Assembly (NCBI GenBank): GCA_949283955.1
Contig: CASDUP010000046.1
Span: forward strand, 1-45,287
Reading direction: 5' to 3'
DNA from: an uncultured Verrucomicrobiota bacterium
Lineage (GTDB): Bacteria; Verrucomicrobiota; Verrucomicrobiia; Opitutales; Intestinicryptomonadaceae
Length of the DNA stretch: 45,287 nt
The notes beneath the pieces were generated by a model, which was given only the letters and a program-made list of their open reading frames with translations, was not told where the DNA came from and made no database searches. Of the stretch, positions 25,874 to 34,222 are shown piece by piece; the stretch's first letter is position 1, and each line of letters starts with the position of its first letter. The position numbers and the translations under genes are program-made.

Positions 25874-27568
25874 ATGTTTGAAGGGGAAGATATTTTTTTC
25901 GATAAGGTTAAGTCCGCATTCTTAGATTTTTCTTCGGAATCGGATTTGGACAAGCTCCGCCTGCAACCTCCCGAATTGAGGGTGAGGTACATGTTGGAGC
26001 ACACTTCCAGAACGGAGACGGAGATATGCTCTAAAATCGCCTCGCTTGCTAAGATGCCGTTTGAAAAGGCAATCGAGGTGTCGCAAAATCCGGAGAAGGT
26101 TCTGCCTTTGAAATTGATGCACGACTACCAGTGCCTCCCGTTAAAATCCGACGAAGGCAGACTGAGGATAGCCGTTCCGTGGCCTCCGTCGAGCGACATG
26201 GACAGGTGGGTTTACGCCCTCATGGGTCGCAGGGCGGAATGGATATTGGCTTTGCCGTCGCTGCTTTCCGATAAAATAGCTGGAAGTTTCGGAGTGGGTG
26301 CGGTCAGTCTCGAAGAGGGGGACGTTTCGGATTTTTCCGATGTTTCGGATTCGGACATAGAGGAGGACGAAAACGCCGCGATAATAAAGTTTGTGAACGA
26401 GATAATATCGAGGGCGCTTTCGGACAGGGCGACCGACATTCACATAGAGCCGCGCCGCGAGTCGCTTTCAATAAGGTACAGAATAGACGGAAATCTCGTT
26501 CCGGTCAGTCTTCCCGAAAATTTGGTAAAGTTCAAGGATGCTATAATTTCCCGAATCAAGATAATGTCCCGCCTCAACATTTCGGAGAAGCGCAGGCCCC
26601 AGGACGGCAGAATAGCTTTTGCGACGCGCAAAGGGGAGGAGATAGACATACGAGTTTCGTCGCTGCCTACCATGTACGGGGAAAGTATTTCCCTAAGGCT
26701 TTTAAACCAAAAGTCGCAGCCCGTGACCATAGAGGATTTGGGATTTTTACCAGAGGACGAGGCGAAAATTACGGCTTCGCTTTCGAGGTCACACGGAATA
26801 ATTTTGGTGACTGGGCCCACCGGATCCGGAAAATCCACTACATTGACAGCTTTCATAAGGAGGCTTCGCTCTCCGGAAATCAGGATAATAACGGTGGAGG
26901 ATCCGGTCGAGTACGAGGTGGAGGGAGTGAACCAGACCCAGGTAAATCCCGAGATAGGTCTGACATTTTCGTCTGTTTTGAGGTCGGTTTTAAGGCAGGA
27001 TCCCGACGTCATAATGGTGGGTGAAATACGAGACAGGGAAACTGCGGAGATTGCAATAAGGGCGTCCCTTACGGGGCATTTGGTTTTGAGCACACTCCAT
27101 ACAAACGACGCAGCAGGAGCTCTTACCCGTCTTATAGACATGGATATAGAGCCGTTTTTGATAGCTTCTTCCGTAGAGATGATTTTCGCCCAGAGGCTTG
27201 TCAGGAGGTTATGCTCGTGTTCGGCTCCCGCCAATATGGATATTTCAAGGGTGAAGTCCTGCTTTAGGGCTCTGGGTATTTCCGATTCGGAGTTGAGGTT
27301 TGCTGACAAAATAAAGGGTCCTGTGGGTTGCGACAAATGCAGGGAGATCGGATATTTCGGAAGAGTAGGGATATTCGAGATTCTCGTTATGAACGACGAT
27401 TTGCACTCTATGATAGTGGGCAGGGAGCCTTCGCAGGAAATAGCCAAGGTCGCTTCGAAGCACGGAATGAGAACTCTTCAGGAGTGCGGTTGGGAGCTTG
27501 TTAAGAAGGGCATTACTGGAATGGACGAGATTATGTACTACGCGAATCTCAGCGAAGAGGGAGTATAG
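25874..27568 (+). CDS. gspE: type II secretion/pilus assembly ATPase (GspE/PilB-like)
   Basis: Cytoplasmic hexameric ATPase driving the secretion or pilus machine. The 564 residues contain an N-terminal N1E/MshEN-type domain (about 1-140), an N2E domain (about 165-270, with ATDIHIEPR) and a RecA-like motor. The motor has Walker A GPTGSGKST (314-322), an Asp box ending VEDPVEYE, Walker B with IMVGEIRDRETAEIAI, and His box STLHTND. The zinc-binding region reads LCSC and later CDKC: the second pair is a standard CxxC, the first is CxC instead of CxxC. The ATG is 2 nt after the preceding stop, and gspF follows 4 nt downstream. Confidence 0.94.
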   Translation: MFEGEDIFFDKVKSAFLDFSSESDLDKLRLQPPELRVRYMLEHTSRTETEICSKIASLAKMPFEKAIEVSQNPEKVLPLKLMHDYQCLPLKSDEGRLRIAVPWPPSSDMDRWVYALMGRRAEWILALPSLLSDKIAGSFGVGAVSLEEGDVSDFSDVSDSDIEEDENAAIIKFVNEIISRALSDRATDIHIEPRRESLSIRYRIDGNLVPVSLPENLVKFKDAIISRIKIMSRLNISEKRRPQDGRIAFATRKGEEIDIRVSSLPTMYGESISLRLLNQKSQPVTIEDLGFLPEDEAKITASLSRSHGIILVTGPTGSGKSTTLTAFIRRLRSPEIRIITVEDPVEYEVEGVNQTQVNPEIGLTFSSVLRSVLRQDPDVIMVGEIRDRETAEIAIRASLTGHLVLSTLHTNDAAGALTRLIDMDIEPFLIASSVEMIFAQRLVRRLCSCSAPANMDISRVKSCFRALGISDSELRFADKIKGPVGCDKCREIGYFGRVGIFEILVMNDDLHSMIVGREPSQEIAKVASKHGMRTLQECGWELVKKGITGMDEIMYYANLSEEGV

Positions 27569-27572
27569 TGAA

Positions 27573-28796
27573 ATGCCCGAATTCAGATACAGGGCCATAG
27601 ACGAAAAAGGAGGAGTGACTTCCGGAGTTTTGGAGGCTTTCGACAGGAAATCCGCGCTCGTACTGCTTTCCAAAATGCGTTTGAGGCCGATAAGCGTTTC
27701 TTCCACGGGCGAAAGTTCCCAAGTTTCCGACGAGCAGGGAGAGGAAAAAGCTTTGAGGGGGGGAGAGGCCATGGCGCTGGCCTTGATAAGGAAGTTGCAC
27801 CAGCTTTGCGGCGCGGGAATGCCCGTAGGCGACGCCTTGAAATCCTTGAGCGTAAGGTCGCTGAATAAGGTTTTAAAGAGGCTTTCGAGAAACTTATATA
27901 AAGATTTGGGGGAGGGAAAAACCCTCGCGGATTCAATATCAAAATATCCGAACATGTTCGATCCATGCGTGGTGCATTTGGTCGAGGCGGGGGAGAGCAC
28001 GGCCAATCTCGAGTTCGTGTTTGCCAATATAATAAACTACATCGAATCGCGAAGAAAACTTAGGGCCACGGTTATTTCCGCGATTGCGTATCCGATTTTT
28101 TTATGCTGTCTGGCGTTCGGAGTGGTGGCGCTTTTCGTGTTCTTCATGCTTCCCAAGATAAGGGGAATGATGGAAAATCTCGGAGCGGAAGAGAATTTTC
28201 CGGTGAAGATGATGAATTTTTTAGGTTCTTTCATCACGTCCGCCGGTCCGTTTCTGCTAGTGCTGGCAGTGGCGGTATTTTTTTCGGTCAAGTTTTGGCG
28301 CAAAAGCAAAAGGGGAAAATCCGCCACCGATTCCTTCTTTCTGAAACTTCCAATAATCGGCAAAATAATATTCGATTCCGAAATCTGCAGGTTCTCGAAT
28401 TTGGCTGCCACTCTTTTCGATTCGGGAGTAAACACAACGGAGGCGTTTAGGCTATCCGAGAAGTCTTTGAAAAACGAGGAAATGAGGTCCAGATTCCAGT
28501 CGTTTCGCATTGCGGTAAACGACGGGGCTCCCATAGCGGCCGCGCTCCACAGGTACAAGCTGCTCGGGGACGAGGATATCGACATTATAGCTGTGGGGGA
28601 ACGTACGGGAAGCCTGGTTAAAGCCTTTGAGGAGATACACAAGGCTCACACAGATTCGCTAAACATCAGGATAAAAGTCTCCACGGGAACCCTTGCGGGC
28701 GTCGCGCTGGGAACGGCTTTTCTTCTTGTGTTCATTTTTGCGGTGGGCATAGTGTTGAGCATCTTAGGATTGAGCAACAGCATGCTTCCCTCATGA
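27573..28796 (+). CDS. gspF: type II secretion/pilus inner-membrane platform protein (GspF/PilC-like)
   Basis: Polytopic platform protein that couples the ATPase to pseudopilus assembly. The 407 residues include an N-terminal FRYRAIDEKG leader typical of GspF, two T2SSF repeats (about 75-195 and 275-400) and membrane segments at about 168-194, 218-242 and 375-400. CGAGMPVGDALKSL and the second-repeat FSNLAATLFDSGV match the family. The open frame starts at 27498 within gspE, but the FRYRA leader defines the ATG at 27573, preceded by GAGGGAG. The stop overlaps the next start (ATGA). Confidence 0.93.
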   Translation: MPEFRYRAIDEKGGVTSGVLEAFDRKSALVLLSKMRLRPISVSSTGESSQVSDEQGEEKALRGGEAMALALIRKLHQLCGAGMPVGDALKSLSVRSLNKVLKRLSRNLYKDLGEGKTLADSISKYPNMFDPCVVHLVEAGESTANLEFVFANIINYIESRRKLRATVISAIAYPIFLCCLAFGVVALFVFFMLPKIRGMMENLGAEENFPVKMMNFLGSFITSAGPFLLVLAVAVFFSVKFWRKSKRGKSATDSFFLKLPIIGKIIFDSEICRFSNLAATLFDSGVNTTEAFRLSEKSLKNEEMRSRFQSFRIAVNDGAPIAAALHRYKLLGDEDIDIIAVGERTGSLVKAFEEIHKAHTDSLNIRIKVSTGTLAGVALGTAFLLVFIFAVGIVLSILGLSNSMLPS

Positions 28797-30667
28797 CGCA
28801 CCACGACAAACATCAAAATCGCAGGCAATATGCCGCGGCTTCCAAACATTCGCCATACAAAGGAAAATACAAGGGGCTTGAGGCAATAAATCGCGCCGCC
28901 AGGGTCCATTCCCGAAAGTTGGTAGTTCCGTTTTTTTTCGGCCTGCTTTACCGCGAGCGAAAGTTTTCGGGAGGCGGGTGGAAGATAAGGGTGAACTGGA
29001 AGAGGCTTTCGTTATTCTCTCTGGCGGGTATTGCCGTTATGTGGATTCTCGGAAGCGTTGCGGTGTTTTGCTTTTACAGGTACCTCAGGGAATACAAGAC
29101 ACTGTCGTTCTTTCAAGTGGTGAAGGCTCCGTGGGCAAGAAATGAGCTCACCCAATCTTTGGGCGAATACAACATAGCCGAGGCAAAGGCGATGTTTGAA
29201 GACGGAAATTACAACGGAGCTTTGTCAAGCCTGAGAAAAGGAGTTGTCAGGTCTCCGGAAAACCTCAAGGCAAGAATGGATCTTGCGTACATATCCGTGG
29301 CATGGTTCAACAATGTCGACGAGGCGGCGGACATTCTTTACGCCAAGTTGAAGAACGCCTTTATGGAGCGCAACGAGGAATACTTGTCGCTATGCCTGTC
29401 GACATTTTTTTGCTCCTCGCAGCACAGGGAGGACGGATACAAACTTCTCAACGGAATATTGAAGGCGAGACTTCTCGACTCCGAAAAGATCCAGATGGCG
29501 TTTGCGAATATGGCTAGAATTCTATCGAGGCTTCGAAATTCGCTTGCTGGAGCCGAGATATTCGAAAAATGCGCTTCCGTATCTGCTCCGTACGACATGA
29601 ATCTGGCTGCGTTTATGGCTTCAAACGCATCGGCTTCGTACATGATACTGATGGAAAACGACAAGGCGTTGAAGATTTTAAAGGACTACGGAATTGCCTC
29701 GGGTGAAGTATACGTTCGTGTGTTGGCGTCGATTAATTGGGACGAGTCCAAGGAGGCCGAGGCCATATCCGTGATGGAGGATTTGGCGGGAAAGACAAAA
29801 AACAAGTCCCATGCGTATCTTGCTTTGTCCGAATTTTACGAAGAGATGGATTGTCCCAAGTCTGCCGAGAGCACCCGCAGGACGGCGGAACTTCTCGGGG
29901 AGATTTACGATCCCGTGGCGTACAATATAGATTCTATGCTAAAAAACGGGGATGTGGAGGGGAGCCTTGCGGAGACGAAAAAATACTTGGCTCAATACGG
30001 GTCAAACGGTGCGGCCGTTCAGAAATTGTGCGGAGTGATAGAGAAAAACAAGGCGGAATTTTTGATGGAGGAACTTCTTTCTTCGAAGAACATTCCGGAG
30101 GGGTTGATTTCGGTGGTGAAGGAGTCGAATCTCAATTTGCTACTGCTTACGGGGAAGGTGCGCGAGGCGTCGGCTGCCCTTGAGAGGCTGCATTACGACA
30201 ATTCACTCATGGCTTCCGACGGCAGGTCGGAGAAGTTGGAGGCGGCGATAGCGGCCTTGGGAGGCGACGTGGCGGACGCGAGGGCGCGCGTGGAGCGCGT
30301 GGTGTCGAAAGACAATATGGGAATAGACGATGCCATTGGATTTGTAGCTTTTTTAAAGAACATAGGGGCATATTCGTACGCCAAGTATGCGTGTTCCAAA
30401 GCTCTGGAAAAAAATCCCGACAGCCGCGCTTTGAATTATTGCATGGCTGGAATATTGGCAGACGACGGAGATGTCCATTCTATTTTGGAAATGGCTTTGA
30501 AGCACAAAATGCGCTATCCGCTCTCCGCGCTTAAAGCGTTGGGAAGCAATCCTGATTCCGACAGGTTCATATTTATTCCGAAGGAGGAATACCTGCCGGC
30601 TTTCGAGCTGTTCTCCGAAATGGAAAAGCGAATTTTGGCTTATAAAAAGAGCACTTTGCGGGATTGA
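28793..30667 (+). CDS. membrane-anchored TPR-like helical-repeat protein of the secretion cluster
   Basis: A 624-residue protein with a basic cytoplasmic N-terminus (1-70, rich in His, Lys and Arg), one transmembrane helix (about 72-95) and about 520 residues of helical repeats. TPR-like pairs are visible at MFEDGNYNGALSSLRKGV and YSYAKYACSKALEKNPDSRA. No catalytic motif is seen. Its start overlaps the gspF stop by 4 nt (ATGA), so it is translationally coupled to the secretion genes. It may act as an inner-membrane assembly or scaffold component in place of GspL/GspM. That role is inferred from context only; the repeats themselves say only protein-protein binding. Confidence 0.75.
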   Translation: MTHHDKHQNRRQYAAASKHSPYKGKYKGLEAINRAARVHSRKLVVPFFFGLLYRERKFSGGGWKIRVNWKRLSLFSLAGIAVMWILGSVAVFCFYRYLREYKTLSFFQVVKAPWARNELTQSLGEYNIAEAKAMFEDGNYNGALSSLRKGVVRSPENLKARMDLAYISVAWFNNVDEAADILYAKLKNAFMERNEEYLSLCLSTFFCSSQHREDGYKLLNGILKARLLDSEKIQMAFANMARILSRLRNSLAGAEIFEKCASVSAPYDMNLAAFMASNASASYMILMENDKALKILKDYGIASGEVYVRVLASINWDESKEAEAISVMEDLAGKTKNKSHAYLALSEFYEEMDCPKSAESTRRTAELLGEIYDPVAYNIDSMLKNGDVEGSLAETKKYLAQYGSNGAAVQKLCGVIEKNKAEFLMEELLSSKNIPEGLISVVKESNLNLLLLTGKVREASAALERLHYDNSLMASDGRSEKLEAAIAALGGDVADARARVERVVSKDNMGIDDAIGFVAFLKNIGAYSYAKYACSKALEKNPDSRALNYCMAGILADDGDVHSILEMALKHKMRYPLSALKALGSNPDSDRFIFIPKEEYLPAFELFSEMEKRILAYKKSTLRD

Positions 30668-30750
30668 CGAAAGCTGCTCTAAAGATTGAGAAGGGGATTG
30701 TCCGTTATCGTTTGACAGGGAGGGTTCGAGGTTTTTCAATCGCTCTTTTT

Positions 30751-31719
30751 ATGGATATGCGTAGCGAAATCGTAAAGTCGGCGTTTCGAAAAATTCTCGA
30801 CGGCGGAGAGGTGTCGCTTGGGGAGGCGGTGGAGCTTTCCGATTGCGAATTGGAAGAGTTGTGCTCGGCGGCAGGAGAAATTAGGAGAAAGTTTTTGGGC
30901 GGGAATTTTTCCACTTGCTCCATAATGAACGCCAAATCAGGCGGATGTTCGGAGAACTGCAAATGGTGTGCCCAGTCGGCGGCGAATAGGGGAATGTCGG
31001 CGGTGTATCCGCTCGTGTCCAAAGAGGAGGCGATGAGGCATTTTTTAAGGGCTAAGAGATGGGGAATTAGGAGATTTTCACTCGTTGCGAGCGGCAGGAA
31101 GCTTTCAAAGGCTGATGTGGAGGGAGCGGCGGAAATATTTAGGGCTTTAAAAAACGAAGGCGGCGTGGAGCTGTGCGGATCTTTCGGTCTTCTCGATTTC
31201 GGCAGCCTAAAAATGCTAGCCGATGCCGGAATGACCCGCTACCACTGCAATTTGGAGTCCGCTCCGTCCAAATTTCCCGAGCTTTGCTCCACCCACACCA
31301 TATCCGACAAGCTTGAAACCATATCGTTTGCCCGCCGGGCGGGGCTTGAAATTTGTTCCGGAGGGATAATCGGAATGGGCGAGACGCGCGCCCAGCGCGC
31401 GGAGCTTGCAGTGGCAGTAAGGGAGGCTGGAGCGGTGTCCGTTCCGGTGAACGTTCTCCAACCTATAAAGGGAACTCCTCTAGAAAATCTTCAGCCGCTG
31501 CCAAACGACGAAATTCTCAGGACATTTGCGGTGTTTAGGTTTGCAAATCCCAAAGCCCACATAAGATTCGCCGCGGGAAGGCTTGGATTCAAGGAAATCG
31601 AGAGGAAGGCGATGATGTCCGGAATAAGCGGAATGCTTATGGGAGACATGCTCACTACAGTCGGCTCGGGGGTGGAGGGTGACTTTTCGACTCTGAGGGA
31701 GATGGGATTCGATTTTTAA
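30751..31719 (+). CDS. bioB: biotin synthase (radical SAM)
   Basis: Inserts sulfur into dethiobiotin. The 322-residue product has the radical-SAM cluster ligands C66-x3-C70-x2-C73 (GGCSENCKWC) and the family landmarks GETRAQR, PVNVLQPIKGTPL and IRFAAGR. Auxiliary-cluster positions differ from E. coli: Cys97 is replaced by Ser110, while C142, C202 and R272 match Cys128, Cys188 and Arg260. Extra cysteines occur at C56 and C166 (RYHCNLE). This resembles Bacteroides-type BioB. The frame is open back to a TTG at 30664 overlapping the previous stop. I chose the ATG at 30751 for normal family length; 30757 is also possible. Confidence 0.92.
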   Translation: MDMRSEIVKSAFRKILDGGEVSLGEAVELSDCELEELCSAAGEIRRKFLGGNFSTCSIMNAKSGGCSENCKWCAQSAANRGMSAVYPLVSKEEAMRHFLRAKRWGIRRFSLVASGRKLSKADVEGAAEIFRALKNEGGVELCGSFGLLDFGSLKMLADAGMTRYHCNLESAPSKFPELCSTHTISDKLETISFARRAGLEICSGGIIGMGETRAQRAELAVAVREAGAVSVPVNVLQPIKGTPLENLQPLPNDEILRTFAVFRFANPKAHIRFAAGRLGFKEIERKAMMSGISGMLMGDMLTTVGSGVEGDFSTLREMGFDF

Positions 31720-31730
31720 ATTTTTTTGAG

Positions 31731-33014
31731 ATGGACGCGGAAGAATTATTGAAGTTTGACGGGGAGCATGTTTGGCATCCTTACGCTTCTGTTTCCAAGC
31801 CCCCGTCGAGAAGAATTGTGAGGGGAGCTTGCGGTGCGAAGCTCGACGTGGAGGGGGTCGGCGAACTTGTCGATGGAATGTCCTCATGGTGGGCGGTAGT
31901 TCACGGATACAACAATGCCTTTATAAATGCGGCGGTGGAGGCTCAGCTTGGGAAGATGAGCCATGTTATGTTCGGGGGATTTACCCACGAAGGGGCGGTG
32001 GAACTTGCCCGAAAGCTTTTGAAGATAGTTCCCAAAGGCCTGGCGAAGGTTTTTTATTCGGACAGCGGATCGGTTGCGATGGAGGTGGCCATGAAAATGG
32101 CGCTTCAATATTGGAGCGCGCGCGGTTTCGGCAAGAAGCGCCTTATTGCTACCATCAGAGGCGGCTACCACGGGGATACTTGGCACACGATGTCAGTTTG
32201 CGATCCAGTGACTGGAATGCATGCCAGACTTTTCGGGGGGCTTCCCGTGCAAGTTTTTGCGCCTCGTCCGGAGATTCCATTCGGAGCGGAATGGAATTCC
32301 GAAGGGGACGTAAAAGATATTTTGGAATGTTTCAAATCGAGATTGGAGGAAATAGCGGCGGTGGTTTTGGAACCTATCGTGCAGGGAGCGGGAGGAATGC
32401 GCTTTTACCATCCGAACTACCTTCGTGCGATTTCCGATTTCTGCCGCGAAAGCGGGATACTTTTGATAGCCGACGAAATAGCCACAGGCTTTGGAAGGAG
32501 CGGAAAACTTTTCGCGTGCGAGTATGCGGGGGTGTCTCCGGACATAATGTGTTTGGGGAAAGCGCTCACGGGGGGATACGTGAGCTTTGCTGCAACGCTT
32601 GCTTCGGATAAAGTGGCAGACGGGATATCGTCCTTTGACGGTGCTCCATTCATGCACGGCCCGACGTTCATGGGAAATCCGCTCGCCTGCGCGGCGGCCA
32701 ACGCGAGCGTGGAACTTGCGGTAAAGCCGGAATCGCTCGAAAACGTAGCCAGAATAGAGAAAATTCTTTCGAAAATTTTGCCGGAAGCGAAAAACTTTAA
32801 AGGGGTTGCCGACGTCAGGGTTTTGGGGGCTATAGGGGTAATAGAAACGAAAAAACCCGTAGATATGGAATCGTGCAGAAAGAAGTTCGAGTCAGAGGGC
32901 GTGTGGTTGAGGCCTTTCGGAAAGCTCGTCTATACCATGCCTCCTTTTGTGACGGAATCAAGGGATGTCGAGAAAATAGCAAACGCGATGGTAAGGGTGG
33001 CATCGGAGGAATGA
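31731..33014 (+). CDS. bioA: adenosylmethionine-8-amino-7-oxononanoate aminotransferase
   Basis: PLP enzyme converting KAPA to DAPA in biotin synthesis, using SAM as amino donor. The 427 residues carry the class III aminotransferase pattern: WHPYAS near the N-terminus, the SWWAVVHGY active-site segment typical of BioA, SGSVAMEVAMKMA, IADEIATGFGRSG and the PLP lysine K277 in CLGKALTGGY. PTFMGNPLACAAA completes the family signature. The gene starts 11 nt after bioB, with only GAG next to the ATG as ribosome-binding site. bioF starts within its stop codon. Confidence 0.96.
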   Translation: MDAEELLKFDGEHVWHPYASVSKPPSRRIVRGACGAKLDVEGVGELVDGMSSWWAVVHGYNNAFINAAVEAQLGKMSHVMFGGFTHEGAVELARKLLKIVPKGLAKVFYSDSGSVAMEVAMKMALQYWSARGFGKKRLIATIRGGYHGDTWHTMSVCDPVTGMHARLFGGLPVQVFAPRPEIPFGAEWNSEGDVKDILECFKSRLEEIAAVVLEPIVQGAGGMRFYHPNYLRAISDFCRESGILLIADEIATGFGRSGKLFACEYAGVSPDIMCLGKALTGGYVSFAATLASDKVADGISSFDGAPFMHGPTFMGNPLACAAANASVELAVKPESLENVARIEKILSKILPEAKNFKGVADVRVLGAIGVIETKKPVDMESCRKKFESEGVWLRPFGKLVYTMPPFVTESRDVEKIANAMVRVASEE

Positions 33015-34222
33015 ACGCCGGAGAAAAACTTAAGCAAATAAGGGAAGCCGGGTTGTTTAGAAGCACTCGCGGAGCGTCTCCGCGCGGCTCGAGGGTTTCG
33101 ATTGGAGGAAGGGAGTTTTTCAACTTCGCCTCTAACGATTATCTTGGAATAAGCTCGCGCAAGGATTTTCAGGAGGAGTTTTTGGAGTCGGTCCTGCCGG
33201 AGGCTTCAAGGAAAAATTTTTTAATGGGATCCACTTCGTCCAGGCTTCTCGGAGGAACGTCGATTTTTCACGAGGATTTCGAAGCTTGGATGGCTCAAAT
33301 TTATTCCGAAGCCCGAAGGAGGGAGAACGGAGGGGCGGAGGAGTGTTCGTGCCTAATGTTTAACGGGGGATTTGGCGCAAACTCCGGAATTTTGCCGGTT
33401 GTGGCGGGGAAGGGAGATTTGATTGTCTGCGACAAGCTCGTCCATGCGAGCTCAATCGACGGCGCGAGAATGTCGGAAGCCGATTTCAAGAGGTATCCCC
33501 ACTCCGATTTGTCCGCCTTAAGAAGGATATTGGAGCGCGACCGGCCGAAATACAGAGACGTGTGGATAGTTTCCGAAAGCGTATTTAGCATGGACGGGGA
33601 CCTGTCCGACCTGCGGGGATTGTCGGCTTTGGCAAGGGAGTTCGGGGCGAAGCTTTACATAGACGAGGCACATTCGTTCGGGCTTTACGGGGAGGGCGGA
33701 TTGGGACTTTGCGCTAGAGATGGAGTTTTGGGAAATGTAGATGTGTTGCTTTGCACGCTCGGAAAAGCGGCTGGTTCGTGCGGTGCTTTTGCGATTTGCT
33801 CGAGGGAGTTTCGCGATCTGCTCGTGAACGAGTGCAGGCCGTTTATATTTTCGACGGCTCTCCCTCCCATCAACGCGATGTGGACAAAATTCGCGGTTTC
33901 GAAAATTTTGAAGATGGATTCCGAAAGGGAAAACCTGAGATTGGTTTTCGAGAAGTTCGCGGTTGGTTTGGAGGAGTCGGGCGTGAAGTACGGAGGATCG
34001 GCGATTGTTCCCATGGTGATAGGATCGTCCGAAAATGCGTCGGAGGTTTCGAAAAGACTCTTCGCTGCGGGGATTTTCGCTCCAGCAATAAGGCCTCCGA
34101 CGGTTCCCCCGAATTCGTCGAGAATAAGATTTTCGCTAAATGCGGATTTTTCCCTGGAGGACGTGTCGGAAAGTTTGGGTTTGATATCGGGAGCATTGGA
34201 GGGATTGGAGTGGAAATTTTAA
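33011..34222 (+). CDS. bioF: 8-amino-7-oxononanoate synthase
   Basis: PLP enzyme condensing pimeloyl-ACP (or -CoA) with alanine to form KAPA. The 403-residue protein shows NFASNDYLGIS, the ASSIDGARMS region, DEAHSFGLYGEGGLG (218-232) with His221, and the PLP lysine K252 in TLGKAAGSCG. Its C-terminus contains PTVPPNSSRIRFSLNADF, usual for the alpha-oxoamine synthase family. The ATG overlaps the bioA stop (ATGA) and is preceded by GGAGGA. A longer open frame from 32873 lies inside bioA and is not used. Confidence 0.95.
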   Translation: MNAGEKLKQIREAGLFRSTRGASPRGSRVSIGGREFFNFASNDYLGISSRKDFQEEFLESVLPEASRKNFLMGSTSSRLLGGTSIFHEDFEAWMAQIYSEARRRENGGAEECSCLMFNGGFGANSGILPVVAGKGDLIVCDKLVHASSIDGARMSEADFKRYPHSDLSALRRILERDRPKYRDVWIVSESVFSMDGDLSDLRGLSALAREFGAKLYIDEAHSFGLYGEGGLGLCARDGVLGNVDVLLCTLGKAAGSCGAFAICSREFRDLLVNECRPFIFSTALPPINAMWTKFAVSKILKMDSERENLRLVFEKFAVGLEESGVKYGGSAIVPMVIGSSENASEVSKRLFAAGIFAPAIRPPTVPPNSSRIRFSLNADFSLEDVSESLGLISGALEGLEWKF

